Source of the DNA: Clostridiaceae bacterium
GTDB lineage: Bacteria > Bacillota > Clostridia > Peptostreptococcales > Peptostreptococcaceae
Length of the DNA: 47,870 bases
Direction of reading: 5' to 3'
NCBI GenBank assembly: GCA_902362365.1
Contig: CABIVQ010000021.1
Span: forward strand, 1 to 47,870
The notes beneath the pieces are model-generated. The model saw only the letters and a program-made list of their open reading frames with translations, ran no database searches and was not told where the DNA came from. This document shows, in pieces, positions 7,787-16,919 of the stretch. The first letter of the stretch is position 1; each line of letters opens with the position of its first letter. Both the position numbers and the translations under genes were made by a program.

Positions 7787-7815
7787 ATTATACCTCATTA
7801 TATATCTATCGTCAA
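7787..7815 (-). promoter_or_regulatory. Promoter of recA
   Basis: TTGACG (7810-7815) and TATAAT (7787-7792) on the minus strand are 17 bases apart. Transcription would start near 7780, at the edge of the LexA box. Confidence 0.85.
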
Positions 7816-8080
7816 ATTTTATATAAATTAATTTAGCTTAACATAAGGTAATAAATTTCCATAGTAAAATTTTACCACACTTATTTCTTTTATAAACCTT
7901 TTTCTAGCCTTTTATACAGATTTTGACTTATAAATTTTAATATATCCTTTTGTATTACTTTTTAATAAATATTCAATTGCTTTTTATGTCTTAAGTATAC
8001 ATTTCTTTTCATCTTAAATACTTGAGTAAAATTATTACACATTAGTTTAATAATTTTAATATATAGTTTTTATTTTTAGC
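7816..8080. other. Gene-free stretch between recA promoter and anti-sigma gene
   Basis: I see no reading frame with a ribosome site here and no clear stem-loop terminator for the anti-sigma gene that ends at 8081. The stretch is very AT-rich and otherwise featureless. Confidence 0.5.
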
Positions 8081-9262
8081 CTAATGAGAGTAAGAAGATA
8101 TTTTTACATCATCGATACTTATTCCATACACATAGCTTTCTTCTCTTAACTTTAGAATACTTTCTGCATCACCAGTAACTAATACCCCGTAAGACTTTAC
8201 GCCATTCTTATTTACATAATCTAAAGTATATTTATATACATCTTCATAAACATTCGGATGATTAAGTTCTGTAAAACTTTTATTGTCTATCATGTATTTT
8301 AATAAACTTTTAAAATGAGTTTCATAAACTTCACTATCATTACGATCCCAGTCTAACGTTCCTAATTCTAGATACGGATATTTTTCATTTTCTTCGAAAC
8401 CTTCTAATACAATTCCACTTCCACTTGTTTCAAACCCCATTTGTGGTAGTTGTTGTGTTTTTTTATCACAAGTTCTTATTCCTACCCAACTAAAGTAAAG
8501 ATCTTCATATTTATTAATCAATCTAACAATTTCCTTCATGTCTATATCTTCTTTAAAAGAAACATATATATTAGCCTGTGCTGTCTTTGGTAATAATTTA
8601 AGCTCTTCAATTTCTGAACTATCGTCATTATCATAATCATCGTATGGGTAAACTCCATATTTAAAGATATTCATTATAGGATATTTATAAAAATCACTTC
8701 CAATATACATTAACTGCCCCTTATCAATAACTCCCTCATAAGTTGTTTCAGTATTTTTAAATGTGTTATATTGACTAATTTTTGTATTATATCTGCCATA
8801 ACCTAAAGATTCTGAGTTAGTATAACTTGTATCAATTCCTGGGAAATGAAGTTCTGTAAAAACAGATATATCGACCAACAACTGTTCTGTAAACTGACCT
8901 AACATTTTAGTTGGGTTATAATACTTAGAATCCATAGCCGGAGATATAATATACTTAGCACCTCCTACTAATCCTATAACAACTAATACAGAACATATTC
9001 CCGTTACTATAAACTTATTTCTAATAGATTTATTTATAGATTTTAGTAAATCTTTTTCTGATTTTCTTTTAAACTCATTTTCTTCTTTACTTATTCGCAT
9101 TTCACCAAATAAATCTTTTTTATTTAGAAAATCATCCTCTATATTTTGAGATAAGTATTCACTTATAATTTCATTCTTTTCTATCTCTTCTTCAATAATT
9201 TTAATTTCTTCTTCACTTGCACTTCCATTTATATACTTTTCATATATTTCTTTAAACCTCAT
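8081..9262 (-). CDS. Membrane anti-sigma factor for the adjacent ECF sigma factor
   Basis: This 393-residue protein has an N-terminal cytoplasmic part (1-80) beginning with a zf-less anti-sigma-like segment (KYINGSASEEEIKIIEEEI), one membrane span at about residues 84-106 and a large extracytoplasmic domain. The layout, and the C-terminal section with GIRTCDKKTQQLPQMGFETSG, resemble proteins annotated with sigma-factor-regulator N- and C-terminal domains. It starts 3 bases after the sigma factor stop, so the two are co-translated. The expected role is to hold the sigma factor at the membrane until an envelope signal releases it. The signal is unknown. Confidence 0.8.
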   Translation of the reverse strand: MRFKEIYEKYINGSASEEEIKIIEEEIEKNEIISEYLSQNIEDDFLNKKDLFGEMRISKEENEFKRKSEKDLLKSINKSIRNKFIVTGICSVLVVIGLVGGAKYIISPAMDSKYYNPTKMLGQFTEQLLVDISVFTELHFPGIDTSYTNSESLGYGRYNTKISQYNTFKNTETTYEGVIDKGQLMYIGSDFYKYPIMNIFKYGVYPYDDYDNDDSSEIEELKLLPKTAQANIYVSFKEDIDMKEIVRLINKYEDLYFSWVGIRTCDKKTQQLPQMGFETSGSGIVLEGFEENEKYPYLELGTLDWDRNDSEVYETHFKSLLKYMIDNKSFTELNHPNVYEDVYKYTLDYVNKNGVKSYGVLVTGDAESILKLREESYVYGISIDDVKISSYSH

Positions 9263-9264
9263 AA

Positions 9265-9750
9265 TTACTCCTCCATAATAGATCTTAAATGTTTTCTAGC
9301 TCTATAAATCAAAGTTCTAACTGCTCCATTTGATATATTCATTATATTTGCTATTTTATTTTGGGGAATTTCTAAATAATAAAATAACACTATAACTTCT
9401 TTCATGGTATTTGGCAGACTCATAACTTTGTTGTACAAATTAAGCGAACTTTCACTTTTTATAATGCCTTTTAATACATCTAAAGAAGTATCTTCTATAT
9501 GTAAATCCAAGATATCTAATTGAGATATAATTTTATTTTTCCTTACATAATCTATATATAAGTTTCTACATACTCTAAATAGCCAAAATTTTATATTATC
9601 ATGATTATCATCTAAATATAAAATTGCTCTAACGAAAGCTTCTTGCATAATATCTTCTGCTAAATGACTGTTTTTACATAAAGAAAAAGTGTACAAATAA
9701 ACTTCTTTTGAATATTGCTCATAAAATTTTGATATATAATCTGAGTTCAT
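9265..9750 (-). CDS. ECF-type RNA polymerase sigma factor
   Basis: The 161 residues hold sigma region 2 (about 8-74, FYEQYSKEVYLYTFSLCKNSHLAEDIMQEAFVRA-type helix and WLFRVCRNLYIDYVRK) and region 4 (about 104-156, LPNTMKEVIVLFYYLEIPQNKIANIMNISNGAVRTLIYRARKHL-type helix-turn-helix). There is no region 1 or 3, which defines the extracytoplasmic-function class. The ATG is preceded by GAGGGGGAG. The anti-sigma gene follows immediately. An ECF-like promoter upstream (9771-9798) suggests positive autoregulation. The regulon cannot be told from the window. Confidence 0.92.
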   Translation of the reverse strand: MNSDYISKFYEQYSKEVYLYTFSLCKNSHLAEDIMQEAFVRAILYLDDNHDNIKFWLFRVCRNLYIDYVRKNKIISQLDILDLHIEDTSLDVLKGIIKSESSLNLYNKVMSLPNTMKEVIVLFYYLEIPQNKIANIMNISNGAVRTLIYRARKHLRSIMEE

Positions 9751-9770
9751 TTTCTCCCCCTCTCATTTAA

Positions 9771-9798
9771 CAAACGTATTTATCTTAGAAATGTCACA
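9771..9798 (-). promoter_or_regulatory. Candidate ECF-dependent promoter of the sigma/anti-sigma operon
   Basis: On the minus strand TGTGAC (9793-9798) and CGTTTG (9771-9776) are 16 bases apart. This resembles the TGAAAC-N16-CGT layout used by Bacillus ECF sigma factors. Initiation would fall near 9764, shortly before the GAGGGGGAG site of the sigma gene. The motif is short and the -35 box is imperfect. Confidence 0.45.
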
Positions 9799-9918
9799 AA
9801 CTTTTATGTTTTTTTAGAATATAGTTAGAATTTTATACATATGTCTAATAAAATTATTATTTGAAGTTCTTAATAATTATATATACAATTATTCTATATA
9901 CTATAGTTGGAGGTCAAT

Positions 9919-10311
9919 ATGAAACTAAATAAAGTACACCACACTGCTATAATCTGTTCAAATTATGAGACATCAAAAAACTTTTATGTAAATATCCTTG
10001 GATTAGATGTAATTAATGAAACCTATAGAAAAGAAAGAAGATCTCATAAGCTAGACTTAAAAATAGGAAATAGTCAAATTGAATTATTTTCCTTCGAAAA
10101 TCCACCTAAAAGAGCAAGTTATCCAGAAGCTTGTGGCCTTAGACATCTATGCTTTGAAGTTGATGATATAGAAGAGTTTGTAGTATATCTTAATAACAAT
10201 GGAATTCAAACAGAAGAAATCAGAATTGATGAGTTAACAGGTTCTAGATTTACTTTTTTTAATGACCCTGATAATTTACCTATTGAATTATATGAAATTT
10301 CAATTATATAG
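9919..10311 (+). CDS. VOC-family (glyoxalase/bleomycin-resistance fold) protein
   Basis: This single-domain vicinal-oxygen-chelate protein has 131 residues from the ATG at 9919. That start was chosen because TTGGAGGT lies 5 bases upstream; the TTG at 9907 is part of that ribosome site. Typical VOC features are the N-terminal metal histidine in KVHHTAIICSNYETSKNFYVNILGL, LRHLCFEVDDIEEF in the second module, and the C-terminal metal glutamate in DPDNLPIELYEI. It belongs to the small YaeR/SMU1112c-like group, commonly annotated as a lactoylglutathione lyase-like or uncharacterised VOC protein. The substrate is unknown. It is a single plus-strand gene converging on pgsA. Confidence 0.88.
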   Translation: MKLNKVHHTAIICSNYETSKNFYVNILGLDVINETYRKERRSHKLDLKIGNSQIELFSFENPPKRASYPEACGLRHLCFEVDDIEEFVVYLNNNGIQTEEIRIDELTGSRFTFFNDPDNLPIELYEISII

Positions 10312-10342
10312 TACTATATAATGAATGATAACTACATAAAAA

Positions 10343-10379
10343 AGTGCACTGACGTAATATATAATTACGTTAGTGCACT
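10343..10379 (-). terminator. Terminator between pgsA and the VOC gene
   Basis: AGTGCACTGACGTAAT pairs with ATTACGTTAGTGCACT (16 bp, one G-U) with a 5-base loop. On the minus strand it ends in TTTTTT, 9 bases after the pgsA stop. It can also serve the converging VOC gene. Confidence 0.9.
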
Positions 10380-10387
10380 CCTATATA

Positions 10388-10930
10388 CTATTTACTATTC
10401 ATAAATAACTCTTTATTTTTGTATAAGTATTCCCAACCAGAATATAAAGTAAGTAGTGTAGCAATCAATATACATACAAATCCTATATTTAATAATAAAC
10501 CATTATTAAAGTTTTCACCTATTAATAAAACTATTATTGAAAGCATTTGTGTTATAGTCTTTAATTTACCACCACCACTTGCAGCTATCACCTTTCCTTC
10601 TGCTGCAGCAATAGCTCTTAATATACTAACAGTAAGCTCTCTAGCAACAATTATTATTACCATCCAAGCTGGAACTAAATTCACTTCTATCATACAAGTT
10701 AACGCTGATATAACTAATAACTTGTCAGCTAGAGGGTCCATAAACTTTCCAAAGTCAGTAACTAAATTATACTTTCTAGCTATATAACCGTCCATAGCAT
10801 CTGTTATTGATGCTACTATAAATATTATACATGCAATTAAATATTTATTTGGTATATTAAGAAGCATTACTATTATAAATACTGGTATTAAAAATATCCT
10901 AAATAATGTTAATTTATTAGGCAAGTTCAT
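10388..10930 (-). CDS. pgsA: CDP-diacylglycerol--glycerol-3-phosphate 3-phosphatidyltransferase
   Basis: PgsA makes phosphatidylglycerol phosphate from CDP-diacylglycerol and glycerol-3-phosphate at the membrane, the committed step to phosphatidylglycerol and cardiolipin. The CDP-alcohol phosphotransferase motif is complete: DG-x2-AR-x8-G-x3-D-x3-D from residue 46 to 69. The 180-residue length and multiple membrane spans are normal. The ATG overlaps the end of rimO by 14 bases and has GGGAGAT upstream. It is the last gene of the ftsK-mnmH-rimO-pgsA operon. Confidence 0.95.
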   Translation of the reverse strand: MNLPNKLTLFRIFLIPVFIIVMLLNIPNKYLIACIIFIVASITDAMDGYIARKYNLVTDFGKFMDPLADKLLVISALTCMIEVNLVPAWMVIIIVARELTVSILRAIAAAEGKVIAASGGGKLKTITQMLSIIVLLIGENFNNGLLLNIGFVCILIATLLTLYSGWEYLYKNKELFMNSK

Positions 10931-12251
10931 TTATTACATCTCCCATTAAATCGTACTCTAATGCATTATTAATCTCTACTATTACGAAGTCTCCTACATG
11001 AAGTTGTTTCTTAGATTTTACATAAACTATACTATCTATTTCTTCTGCATCCCCTTGAGTTCTTCCCATATAAACATTTTTTTCTATTTGTTCTTCTATA
11101 AGAACTTCAAATGTTTTACCTATTTTAGTTGCCATAACTTCTTGAGATATTCCTTGTTGTACCATCATTAGTCTATCTCTTCTTTGTTCTTTTACATCTT
11201 GGTCAATATGGTTTGGTAATTTATCTGCGGCTGTTCCTTCCTCTCTTGAGTATGCAAAAGCACCAAGTCTGTCAAACTTAACTTTTTTAGCAAACTCAAT
11301 TAATTCCTCAAAGTCTTCTTCTGTTTCACCTGGGAATCCTGTTATTATAGTAGTTCTTAATGTTGCATCAGGTATATTATTTCTTATCATTTCTATTTTA
11401 GCTAATATATCTTCTTTAGTTGTATGTCTGTTCATTAACTTTAATATTCTGTTACTTGCATGTTGTATTGGCATATCAAAGTAATTACAGATATTATCAT
11501 ATTTCTTTATAACCTGAACTAACTCTTCTGTTATTGATTCTGGATATGAGTACATTATTCTTATCCATTTTATACCTTCAACTTGAGCTAATTCTTCTAA
11601 TAATTCTGGTAATACAGCTTTTCCATATATATCAGAACCGTACATAGTACTATCTTGTGCTATAACTACAAGCTCTTTTACACCTCTAGCTGCTAAATCT
11701 TTAGCTTCAGCTACTATGTCTTCTATCTTTCTACTTCTTTGCTTACCTCTTAATTTAGGTATTATACAATAAGTACAATGCTTATCGCATCCTTCACTTA
11801 TCTTTAAGTAAGCCATATAACTTGGTGTTGAAACGTATCTTGGAAGATCTTCATTGTAAACAAATTCTATGTCATTTAAACTTACTATTTTGTTTTCTTT
11901 TTCTAAACCAGCAACTATTTCATCTATATTTTGGTAACTTCCTGTACCAACTATAGCATCTATTTCTGGTATTTCTTCTTTTAACTCGTCTGAATATCTT
12001 TGAGCTAAACACCCTGTTACTATAAGAAGTTTTAAATTAGCTGTTTCTTTTAATCTAGCTATTTCAAGTATTGTCTCTATAGATTCTTGCTTTGCTGATT
12101 CTATAAATCCACAAGTATTAACTAAAGCTATATCAGCTTCTTCCATATTTCCTACTAACTTGTATCCTTTTCTATTTAAGATACCCATCATTATTTCTGC
12201 GTCTACTAAGTTTTTTGAACAACCTAGTGATTCTAGTGCTATCTTTAACAT
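10917..12251 (-). CDS. rimO: Ribosomal protein S12 methylthiotransferase RimO
   Basis: RimO is a radical-SAM enzyme that adds a methylthio group to a conserved aspartate of ribosomal protein S12. The 444 residues show the N-terminal cluster-binding cysteines (C11, C47, C81), the radical-SAM CxxxCxxC at C155/C159/C162 in SEGCDKHCTYC, the IIPKLRGKQRSR motif, and a C-terminal TRAM domain. SLGCSKNLVD at the N-terminus is typical for RimO rather than MiaB. The start overlaps the mnmH stop by 7 bases. Confidence 0.96.
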   Translation of the reverse strand: MLKIALESLGCSKNLVDAEIMMGILNRKGYKLVGNMEEADIALVNTCGFIESAKQESIETILEIARLKETANLKLLIVTGCLAQRYSDELKEEIPEIDAIVGTGSYQNIDEIVAGLEKENKIVSLNDIEFVYNEDLPRYVSTPSYMAYLKISEGCDKHCTYCIIPKLRGKQRSRKIEDIVAEAKDLAARGVKELVVIAQDSTMYGSDIYGKAVLPELLEELAQVEGIKWIRIMYSYPESITEELVQVIKKYDNICNYFDMPIQHASNRILKLMNRHTTKEDILAKIEMIRNNIPDATLRTTIITGFPGETEEDFEELIEFAKKVKFDRLGAFAYSREEGTAADKLPNHIDQDVKEQRRDRLMMVQQGISQEVMATKIGKTFEVLIEEQIEKNVYMGRTQGDAEEIDSIVYVKSKKQLHVGDFVIVEINNALEYDLMGDVINELA

Positions 12252-13303
12252 TTCATTGCTCCTTTTTCTACTGTCTTATGAAAATCCATTAATTTTTCTA
12301 ATGTTTCATTTATATCTTTAAAGTCTATTACTTTGTTGTATTTGTATTGTTCTACAGAATGCATATACAGAGGGTCATAATATTCAACTAAATATTTTTC
12401 TACAAGTTCTTCGTATTTTTCTTCATCTAACATCTGTAAATACTCTTCAATTTTTTTATGACCAAGTCTTTTTCTAAACTTACCTATACATTCTCTTAGG
12501 ACATCTATATTTCCTTCATTTCGATCATAAATATAATCTTTGCATAGTCTTTTTACTCTGTCTTCTATGCTGCACTCAATAAGTAGATGATATCCATCTC
12601 TTATTATACCTTCATAAATTTCATTTGGTATTAATACATGTCCAACTCTTTTACTTTCACTTTCTATAAATATATAGTCTGTTTTTGAAAAGAATAAAGC
12701 TTCAAATATTCTAGTTTCAAATGTCTTTTGAGTTGGTGGTTTATCATCAAAAGTTATAAACCCAAATACTGAGCCTGTATTCTTTGCCATTTGTTCTAGG
12801 TCTATTATATCTATGTTATTTTTATCCAAACCTACTAGAAGCTCCGTTTTTCCAACTCCTGTTAATCCATGAAGTACGATAAATTGTTTTTTATCCATTA
12901 TATTACTTAAATAATCTAAAACAAAATTCCTATAAGATTTATATCCACCTTCAAGTTTATATAAGTCTATTCCTATTGAAGCTAAAAGATTTGCGAAACT
13001 TCCACTTCTCATACCACCTCTTGCACAGTATATTACTACATGGTCATACTCTGCTGATAATTCTTTTACTTTTCTATACATATCTTTTAATTTCGGTGAT
13101 ACAAAGTCAAACCCCTTGTCTATAGCCTCATGCTTTCCTTGTGTCTTATATATAGTACCTATCTCATGATGTTCATCATTGCTAAATAACGGTATATTAT
13201 AAGCATTTAATATATGATCATCTTGATATTCTTTTTCTGTTCTGACATCTATAAAGATGGTATTTTCAAGCTTTAAAGCGTCTTCTACATTTATTGTCTT
13301 CAA
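12245..13303 (-). CDS. mnmH: tRNA 2-selenouridine synthase
   Basis: MnmH (SelU) replaces sulfur by selenium in the 2-thiouridine at the wobble position of certain tRNAs, using selenophosphate. The 352 residues comprise an N-terminal rhodanese domain with the active-site Cys93 in VIYCARGGMRSGS and a C-terminal P-loop domain (GLTGVGKT, 146-153). The gene lies 3 bases after the ftsK stop and overlaps rimO, so it is firmly inside this operon. Its presence implies that the organism makes selenophosphate (SelD), although no selD is in the window. mnmH is not a usual member of the ftsK-rimO-pgsA cluster in Bacillus. Confidence 0.93.
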   Translation of the reverse strand: MKTINVEDALKLENTIFIDVRTEKEYQDDHILNAYNIPLFSNDEHHEIGTIYKTQGKHEAIDKGFDFVSPKLKDMYRKVKELSAEYDHVVIYCARGGMRSGSFANLLASIGIDLYKLEGGYKSYRNFVLDYLSNIMDKKQFIVLHGLTGVGKTELLVGLDKNNIDIIDLEQMAKNTGSVFGFITFDDKPPTQKTFETRIFEALFFSKTDYIFIESESKRVGHVLIPNEIYEGIIRDGYHLLIECSIEDRVKRLCKDYIYDRNEGNIDVLRECIGKFRKRLGHKKIEEYLQMLDEEKYEELVEKYLVEYYDPLYMHSVEQYKYNKVIDFKDINETLEKLMDFHKTVEKGAMKC

Positions 13304-13306
13304 ATT

Positions 13307-15712
13307 CTATTCACCTTCTAAATTTACTAATTCTTCCTTAGTTATTAATACTTTTCTTGGTTTACTTCCTTCACTTGGACCTACTATTCCTCTTTCTTCC
13401 ATAGAATCTATTAATCTAGCAGCTCTATTAAATCCTATTTTGAACTTTCTTTGAAGCATCGAGGCAGATCCTTGGCCATTAGTTACTACAAAGTCTATAG
13501 CATCTGCTAATAGATCATCCTCATCACTTGATTTAGGTGCTGCAGTTTTTGAAATAGTATCCATTATATCATCTTCATATTTTACTTCTTCAGTCACTTG
13601 ATTTTTTATAAAATCTATAACTCTTTCTGACTCATTTTCTGATATAAATGCACCTTGAAGTCTTACCGGTTTTGCTGCCCCTAGTGGGTAGAATAACATG
13701 TCTCCCTTACCTAGTAACTTTTCTGCTCCACCTAAGTCAAGTATAGTTCTAGAATCTGTTTGTGATGATACTGCAAAGGCGATTCTAGATGGTATATTTG
13801 CTTTTATAACCCCTGTTATTACATCAACAGACGGTCTTTGCGTTGCTATTATTAAATGCATCCCTGCCGCTCTTGCCATTTGTGCAAGTCTACAAATATA
13901 ATCTTCCACATCATTTGCACAAGCCATCATTAAGTCTGCAAGCTCATCAATGATTATTACAATCTTAGGTAATTTTTCTTCAGCCTTTTCATTGTAACTT
14001 GTTATATCTTTTACTTGATTTTCAGCAAATAACTTATATCTTCTATTCATTTCTACAACTGCCCAGTTTAATGCATTTGCGGCTTTTTTAGGATCAGTTA
14101 CAACTGGTATTAATAAATGTGGTATTCCATTATAACTTGCAAGCTCAACTACCTTTGGATCTATAAGTAAGAATTTAACCTCATCTGGGCTAGCTTTGTA
14201 TAAAATACTATTTATTAAAGTATTTACGCAAACACTCTTTCCTGAACCAGTCGATCCAGCTATAAGTAAGTGAGGCATTTTCGCTATGTCTGCTATAACT
14301 GGTTTCCCACCTATATCTTTACCTAAAGCCATTGCAAGAGGTGATTCAAAGTTTTTAAATTCATCACTTTCTAATACCTCTCTTAAACCCACCATTTGTC
14401 CTTCTTCATTAGGAACTTCTATTCCTATAGCACTTTTTCCAGGAATAGGTGCTTCCATTCTTATACTTTTTGCCGCTAAGCTTAGCGCTAAATCATCAGT
14501 TAAATTTACTATTTTACTAACTTTAACACCAGGACTTGGTTGTATTTCATATCTTGTTATAGTAGGGCCTACTGTAACTTGATTTACTTTGGCTTCAACA
14601 CCAAAGTCTGATAATGTCTTTTCTAATAACGAAGCATTCTTTAATACTTTCTTCTTTCCATTTTCATCTGTCTTCTTATCAAATTTATTTAATATTTCAA
14701 GTCCAGGCTTTTTATAGTTTTCATATTTTGAAACTTCATTAAAATCTATTGGTTGAGTATTTTCAATATGTTGTGTTTTATCAAAGTCTTTATTTTCTTT
14801 AGTAGCTTTATCAAGTCTAGAACTTTGAAGATTCTTTAATATATCTAAATCTGAACCACTTTGAGTTCCTTCAAGTATTTCTAAATAATCATCTTCTGCT
14901 TTGTTAAATCCTACTATCTTTATAGTCTTATCATCTACACCATCTTCTAAACTAACTGCAGGTTCTTTTTCTGCAATATTATCCTTACTATGCTTAGCCT
15001 TCTCCATCATTCCTTTTAAGAATCCTAGTTTCTTTTCTTCTATCATAGTTTGTTCCATAGTATTTTCATCTATTTCATCACTTATCATATCTAAGGCAGA
15101 TTTCTTTAAGTTCGAAACTTTCTCTTTTAAGTTAGTTCCTTTATTTTTAGATTTACCTTTTCCAAAATTTACATTTGCTAATAAGTCTTGTATAGATATA
15201 TTAAAAGTAAATAATACACATAATACTAATGCGAATATACTGATTAACCATCCCCCAGTTATTCCAAATATAGCTTTTATATAATAAGCAATTGTAGATG
15301 TGATTAGTCCAGTACCAGTACCTTCTACACCCATTTGCATTACATCATTAATCATATTTGATTTAAAAGGAACATCTACTGGTATACTTCTTGCATTTAT
15401 TAGTCCATAAAATACAAATACAAAGGTAACCACTACATAATACACTTTGCTGTTTTTTAACCTATAAACATATTCGTTTCCTTCAAAGAATCCAAGTATC
15501 CCTGCAATAATTACTATAAAAGGAATTACAAATGAAAGACCTCCAAATAATCCTTTAAATATGTTCTGCATAAAATTACCCACAAGCCCCATAGACCCTG
15601 AGTTCAAACTATATAATAAGAATATACCTACAAATATTGTAACTAAGTTATGATATTCCGCTCTAAATCCTAGGTCTTTATCCTTTTTCTTTTTGCTTTT
15701 TTTCTTAGCCAC
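13307..15712 (-). CDS. ftsK: DNA translocase FtsK/SpoIIIE
   Basis: This is the septal DNA pump that clears chromosomal DNA from the closing septum in division or sporulation. About 801 residues: a very lysine-rich start ([11 protein letters not shown]), four membrane spans (about 25-175), an acidic linker, the RecA-like motor with Walker A GSTGSGKS near residues 487-495 and Walker [12 protein letters not shown], and the C-terminal gamma winged helix ([23 protein letters not shown]) that reads KOPS/SRS-type DNA signs. The frame is open from a GTG at 15721, but that codon is part of the ribosome site AGAGGTGAG. The GTG at 15712 lies 8 bases after GAGG and gives MAKKKSK. It is the first gene of the ftsK-mnmH-rimO-pgsA operon. 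Confidence 0.95.
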   Translation of the reverse strand: MAKKKSKKKKDKDLGFRAEYHNLVTIFVGIFLLYSLNSGSMGLVGNFMQNIFKGLFGGLSFVIPFIVIIAGILGFFEGNEYVYRLKNSKVYYVVVTFVFVFYGLINARSIPVDVPFKSNMINDVMQMGVEGTGTGLITSTIAYYIKAIFGITGGWLISIFALVLCVLFTFNISIQDLLANVNFGKGKSKNKGTNLKEKVSNLKKSALDMISDEIDENTMEQTMIEEKKLGFLKGMMEKAKHSKDNIAEKEPAVSLEDGVDDKTIKIVGFNKAEDDYLEILEGTQSGSDLDILKNLQSSRLDKATKENKDFDKTQHIENTQPIDFNEVSKYENYKKPGLEILNKFDKKTDENGKKKVLKNASLLEKTLSDFGVEAKVNQVTVGPTITRYEIQPSPGVKVSKIVNLTDDLALSLAAKSIRMEAPIPGKSAIGIEVPNEEGQMVGLREVLESDEFKNFESPLAMALGKDIGGKPVIADIAKMPHLLIAGSTGSGKSVCVNTLINSILYKASPDEVKFLLIDPKVVELASYNGIPHLLIPVVTDPKKAANALNWAVVEMNRRYKLFAENQVKDITSYNEKAEEKLPKIVIIIDELADLMMACANDVEDYICRLAQMARAAGMHLIIATQRPSVDVITGVIKANIPSRIAFAVSSQTDSRTILDLGGAEKLLGKGDMLFYPLGAAKPVRLQGAFISENESERVIDFIKNQVTEEVKYEDDIMDTISKTAAPKSSDEDDLLADAIDFVVTNGQGSASMLQRKFKIGFNRAARLIDSMEERGIVGPSEGSKPRKVLITKEELVNLEGE

Positions 15713-15892
15713 CAATCTCACCTCTTACTTTTTGTAACTCATCTACAACATAGATAAATTACAACTTTCTTTAATTTTGAAATTTACTTTAGTATCCCAC
15801 CAACATTCTGCAAGCTACTACACTGCTTGATTAGCATATTATAAAATTATTTAAAGTTAATCAGCTATAAATTTAAACTTCCTTTAATCTTA

Positions 15893-15924
15893 AAAAGTGC
15901 TAATGCCTTGACACTAACACTTTT
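15893..15924 (-). terminator. Terminator of the ClpP-like gene
   Basis: On the minus strand AAAAGTGTTAGTG pairs with CATTAGCACTTTT over 13 bp with two G-U pairs, followed by more T. It is about 70 bases downstream of the tepA-type stop and separates that gene from ftsK. Confidence 0.75.
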
Positions 15925-15996
15925 GCTTATATTATTTAATTATATCATATATTATATTATTTAAACAAACTTATTTATTTTCTTTAGACTTATCAT

Positions 15997-16833
15997 TTAT
16001 TTTGTAATTTTCTCATCTTCTGCTATTAATTCTTTTAGCTTAGCCAGTGCTTCTTTTAATCCCCCAACTGCATCAATTAAGCCACAATCCACTGCTTCCT
16101 TACCTATAAGCACACTACCAACGTCACTAACTAGTTCATCTTTTTCATGCATTAATCTTACTAATTCGTCTCTTTCTATTTTTGAAGTTCTTATTATAAA
16201 CTCTACAATTCTTTCTTGCATTTTTTTAAAGTACTCAAAAGTTTCATTAACTCCTATAACTAATCCATTTGTTCTTATTGGATGCACTATCATAGTCGCA
16301 GTTGGTGCTATAAAAGAATAATCTCCTGCTGTTGCAAGAGGAACACCTATACTATGACTACCTCCTAATACAAGAGTAACTATTTTTTTAGATACACTGT
16401 TTAAAAGTTCTGCCATTGCAAGCCCGGCTTCTACATCTCCTCCAACAGTATTTAAAATTACAAGAACCCCTTTTACATCAGGATTTTCTTCTACTGCATA
16501 AAGCATTGGTATAATATGCTCATATTTAGTTGATTTTTTTTGTGGATTGCCTACAAAATGACCTTCTATCTCTCCTATTATAGTGATACATTGTATATCT
16601 TTTTTAGGTGGGGTCGGCATTTGAGGAGTTCCCATTTGTTTTATATCTTCTACCTCATCGTCATTACTTTCCTCTTCAGAATTTCCATTAGTATCACTAG
16701 AAAAATCACTTCTATCTTCTACGTCTTCCTCTAAAAGCTTATTACTTCTTTTAGTTATTTGTTCACTTTTTTCTAACTCTTTATTTCCAATTTCAATGTC
16801 TATGTAATTAGTATTATTATCTTTGAATTTCAT
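15997..16833 (-). CDS. tepA: ClpP-like serine protease, TepA family
   Basis: This 278-residue protein has a ClpP/crotonase-type fold from about residue 78 on. The nucleophile is Ser161 in GGSHSIG, and His184 in MIVHPIR is the general base. The first 75 residues are charged, low in complexity and rich in Asp/Glu, and are not part of the catalytic domain. It belongs to the family of Bacillus TepA (YmfB), whose gene likewise precedes spoIIIE/ftsK. TepA has been linked to protein secretion and spore proteins, but its substrates are not known with certainty. The ATG follows AGAGGAGATAAATT. It forms its own transcription unit with a terminator before ftsK. Confidence 0.88.
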   Translation of the reverse strand: MKFKDNNTNYIDIEIGNKELEKSEQITKRSNKLLEEDVEDRSDFSSDTNGNSEEESNDDEVEDIKQMGTPQMPTPPKKDIQCITIIGEIEGHFVGNPQKKSTKYEHIIPMLYAVEENPDVKGVLVILNTVGGDVEAGLAMAELLNSVSKKIVTLVLGGSHSIGVPLATAGDYSFIAPTATMIVHPIRTNGLVIGVNETFEYFKKMQERIVEFIIRTSKIERDELVRLMHEKDELVSDVGSVLIGKEAVDCGLIDAVGGLKEALAKLKELIAEDEKITK

Positions 16834-16884
16834 AATTTATCTCCTCTCAAGCATTCTTGCTTTTAGTTTTACCAAATCTATGTA

Positions 16885-16906
16885 AAACATTCACTTGCAA
16901 ATGTTT
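16885..16906 (-). terminator. Weak candidate terminator of the MATE gene
   Basis: AAACATT pairs with AATGTTT (7 bp, 8-base loop), with TTTT on the minus strand, 14 bases after the MATE stop. The stem is short, so readthrough into tepA is possible. Confidence 0.35.
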
Positions 16907-16919
16907 GAGAGTTTTTTAA

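Noticed and set aside
15722..15892. Possible riboswitch or T-box leader before ftsK (a CAAGC...GCTTG hairpin is visible)
   Set aside because: No T-box consensus, no terminator/antiterminator pair before ftsK, and the product gives no reason for a metabolite or tRNA sensor.
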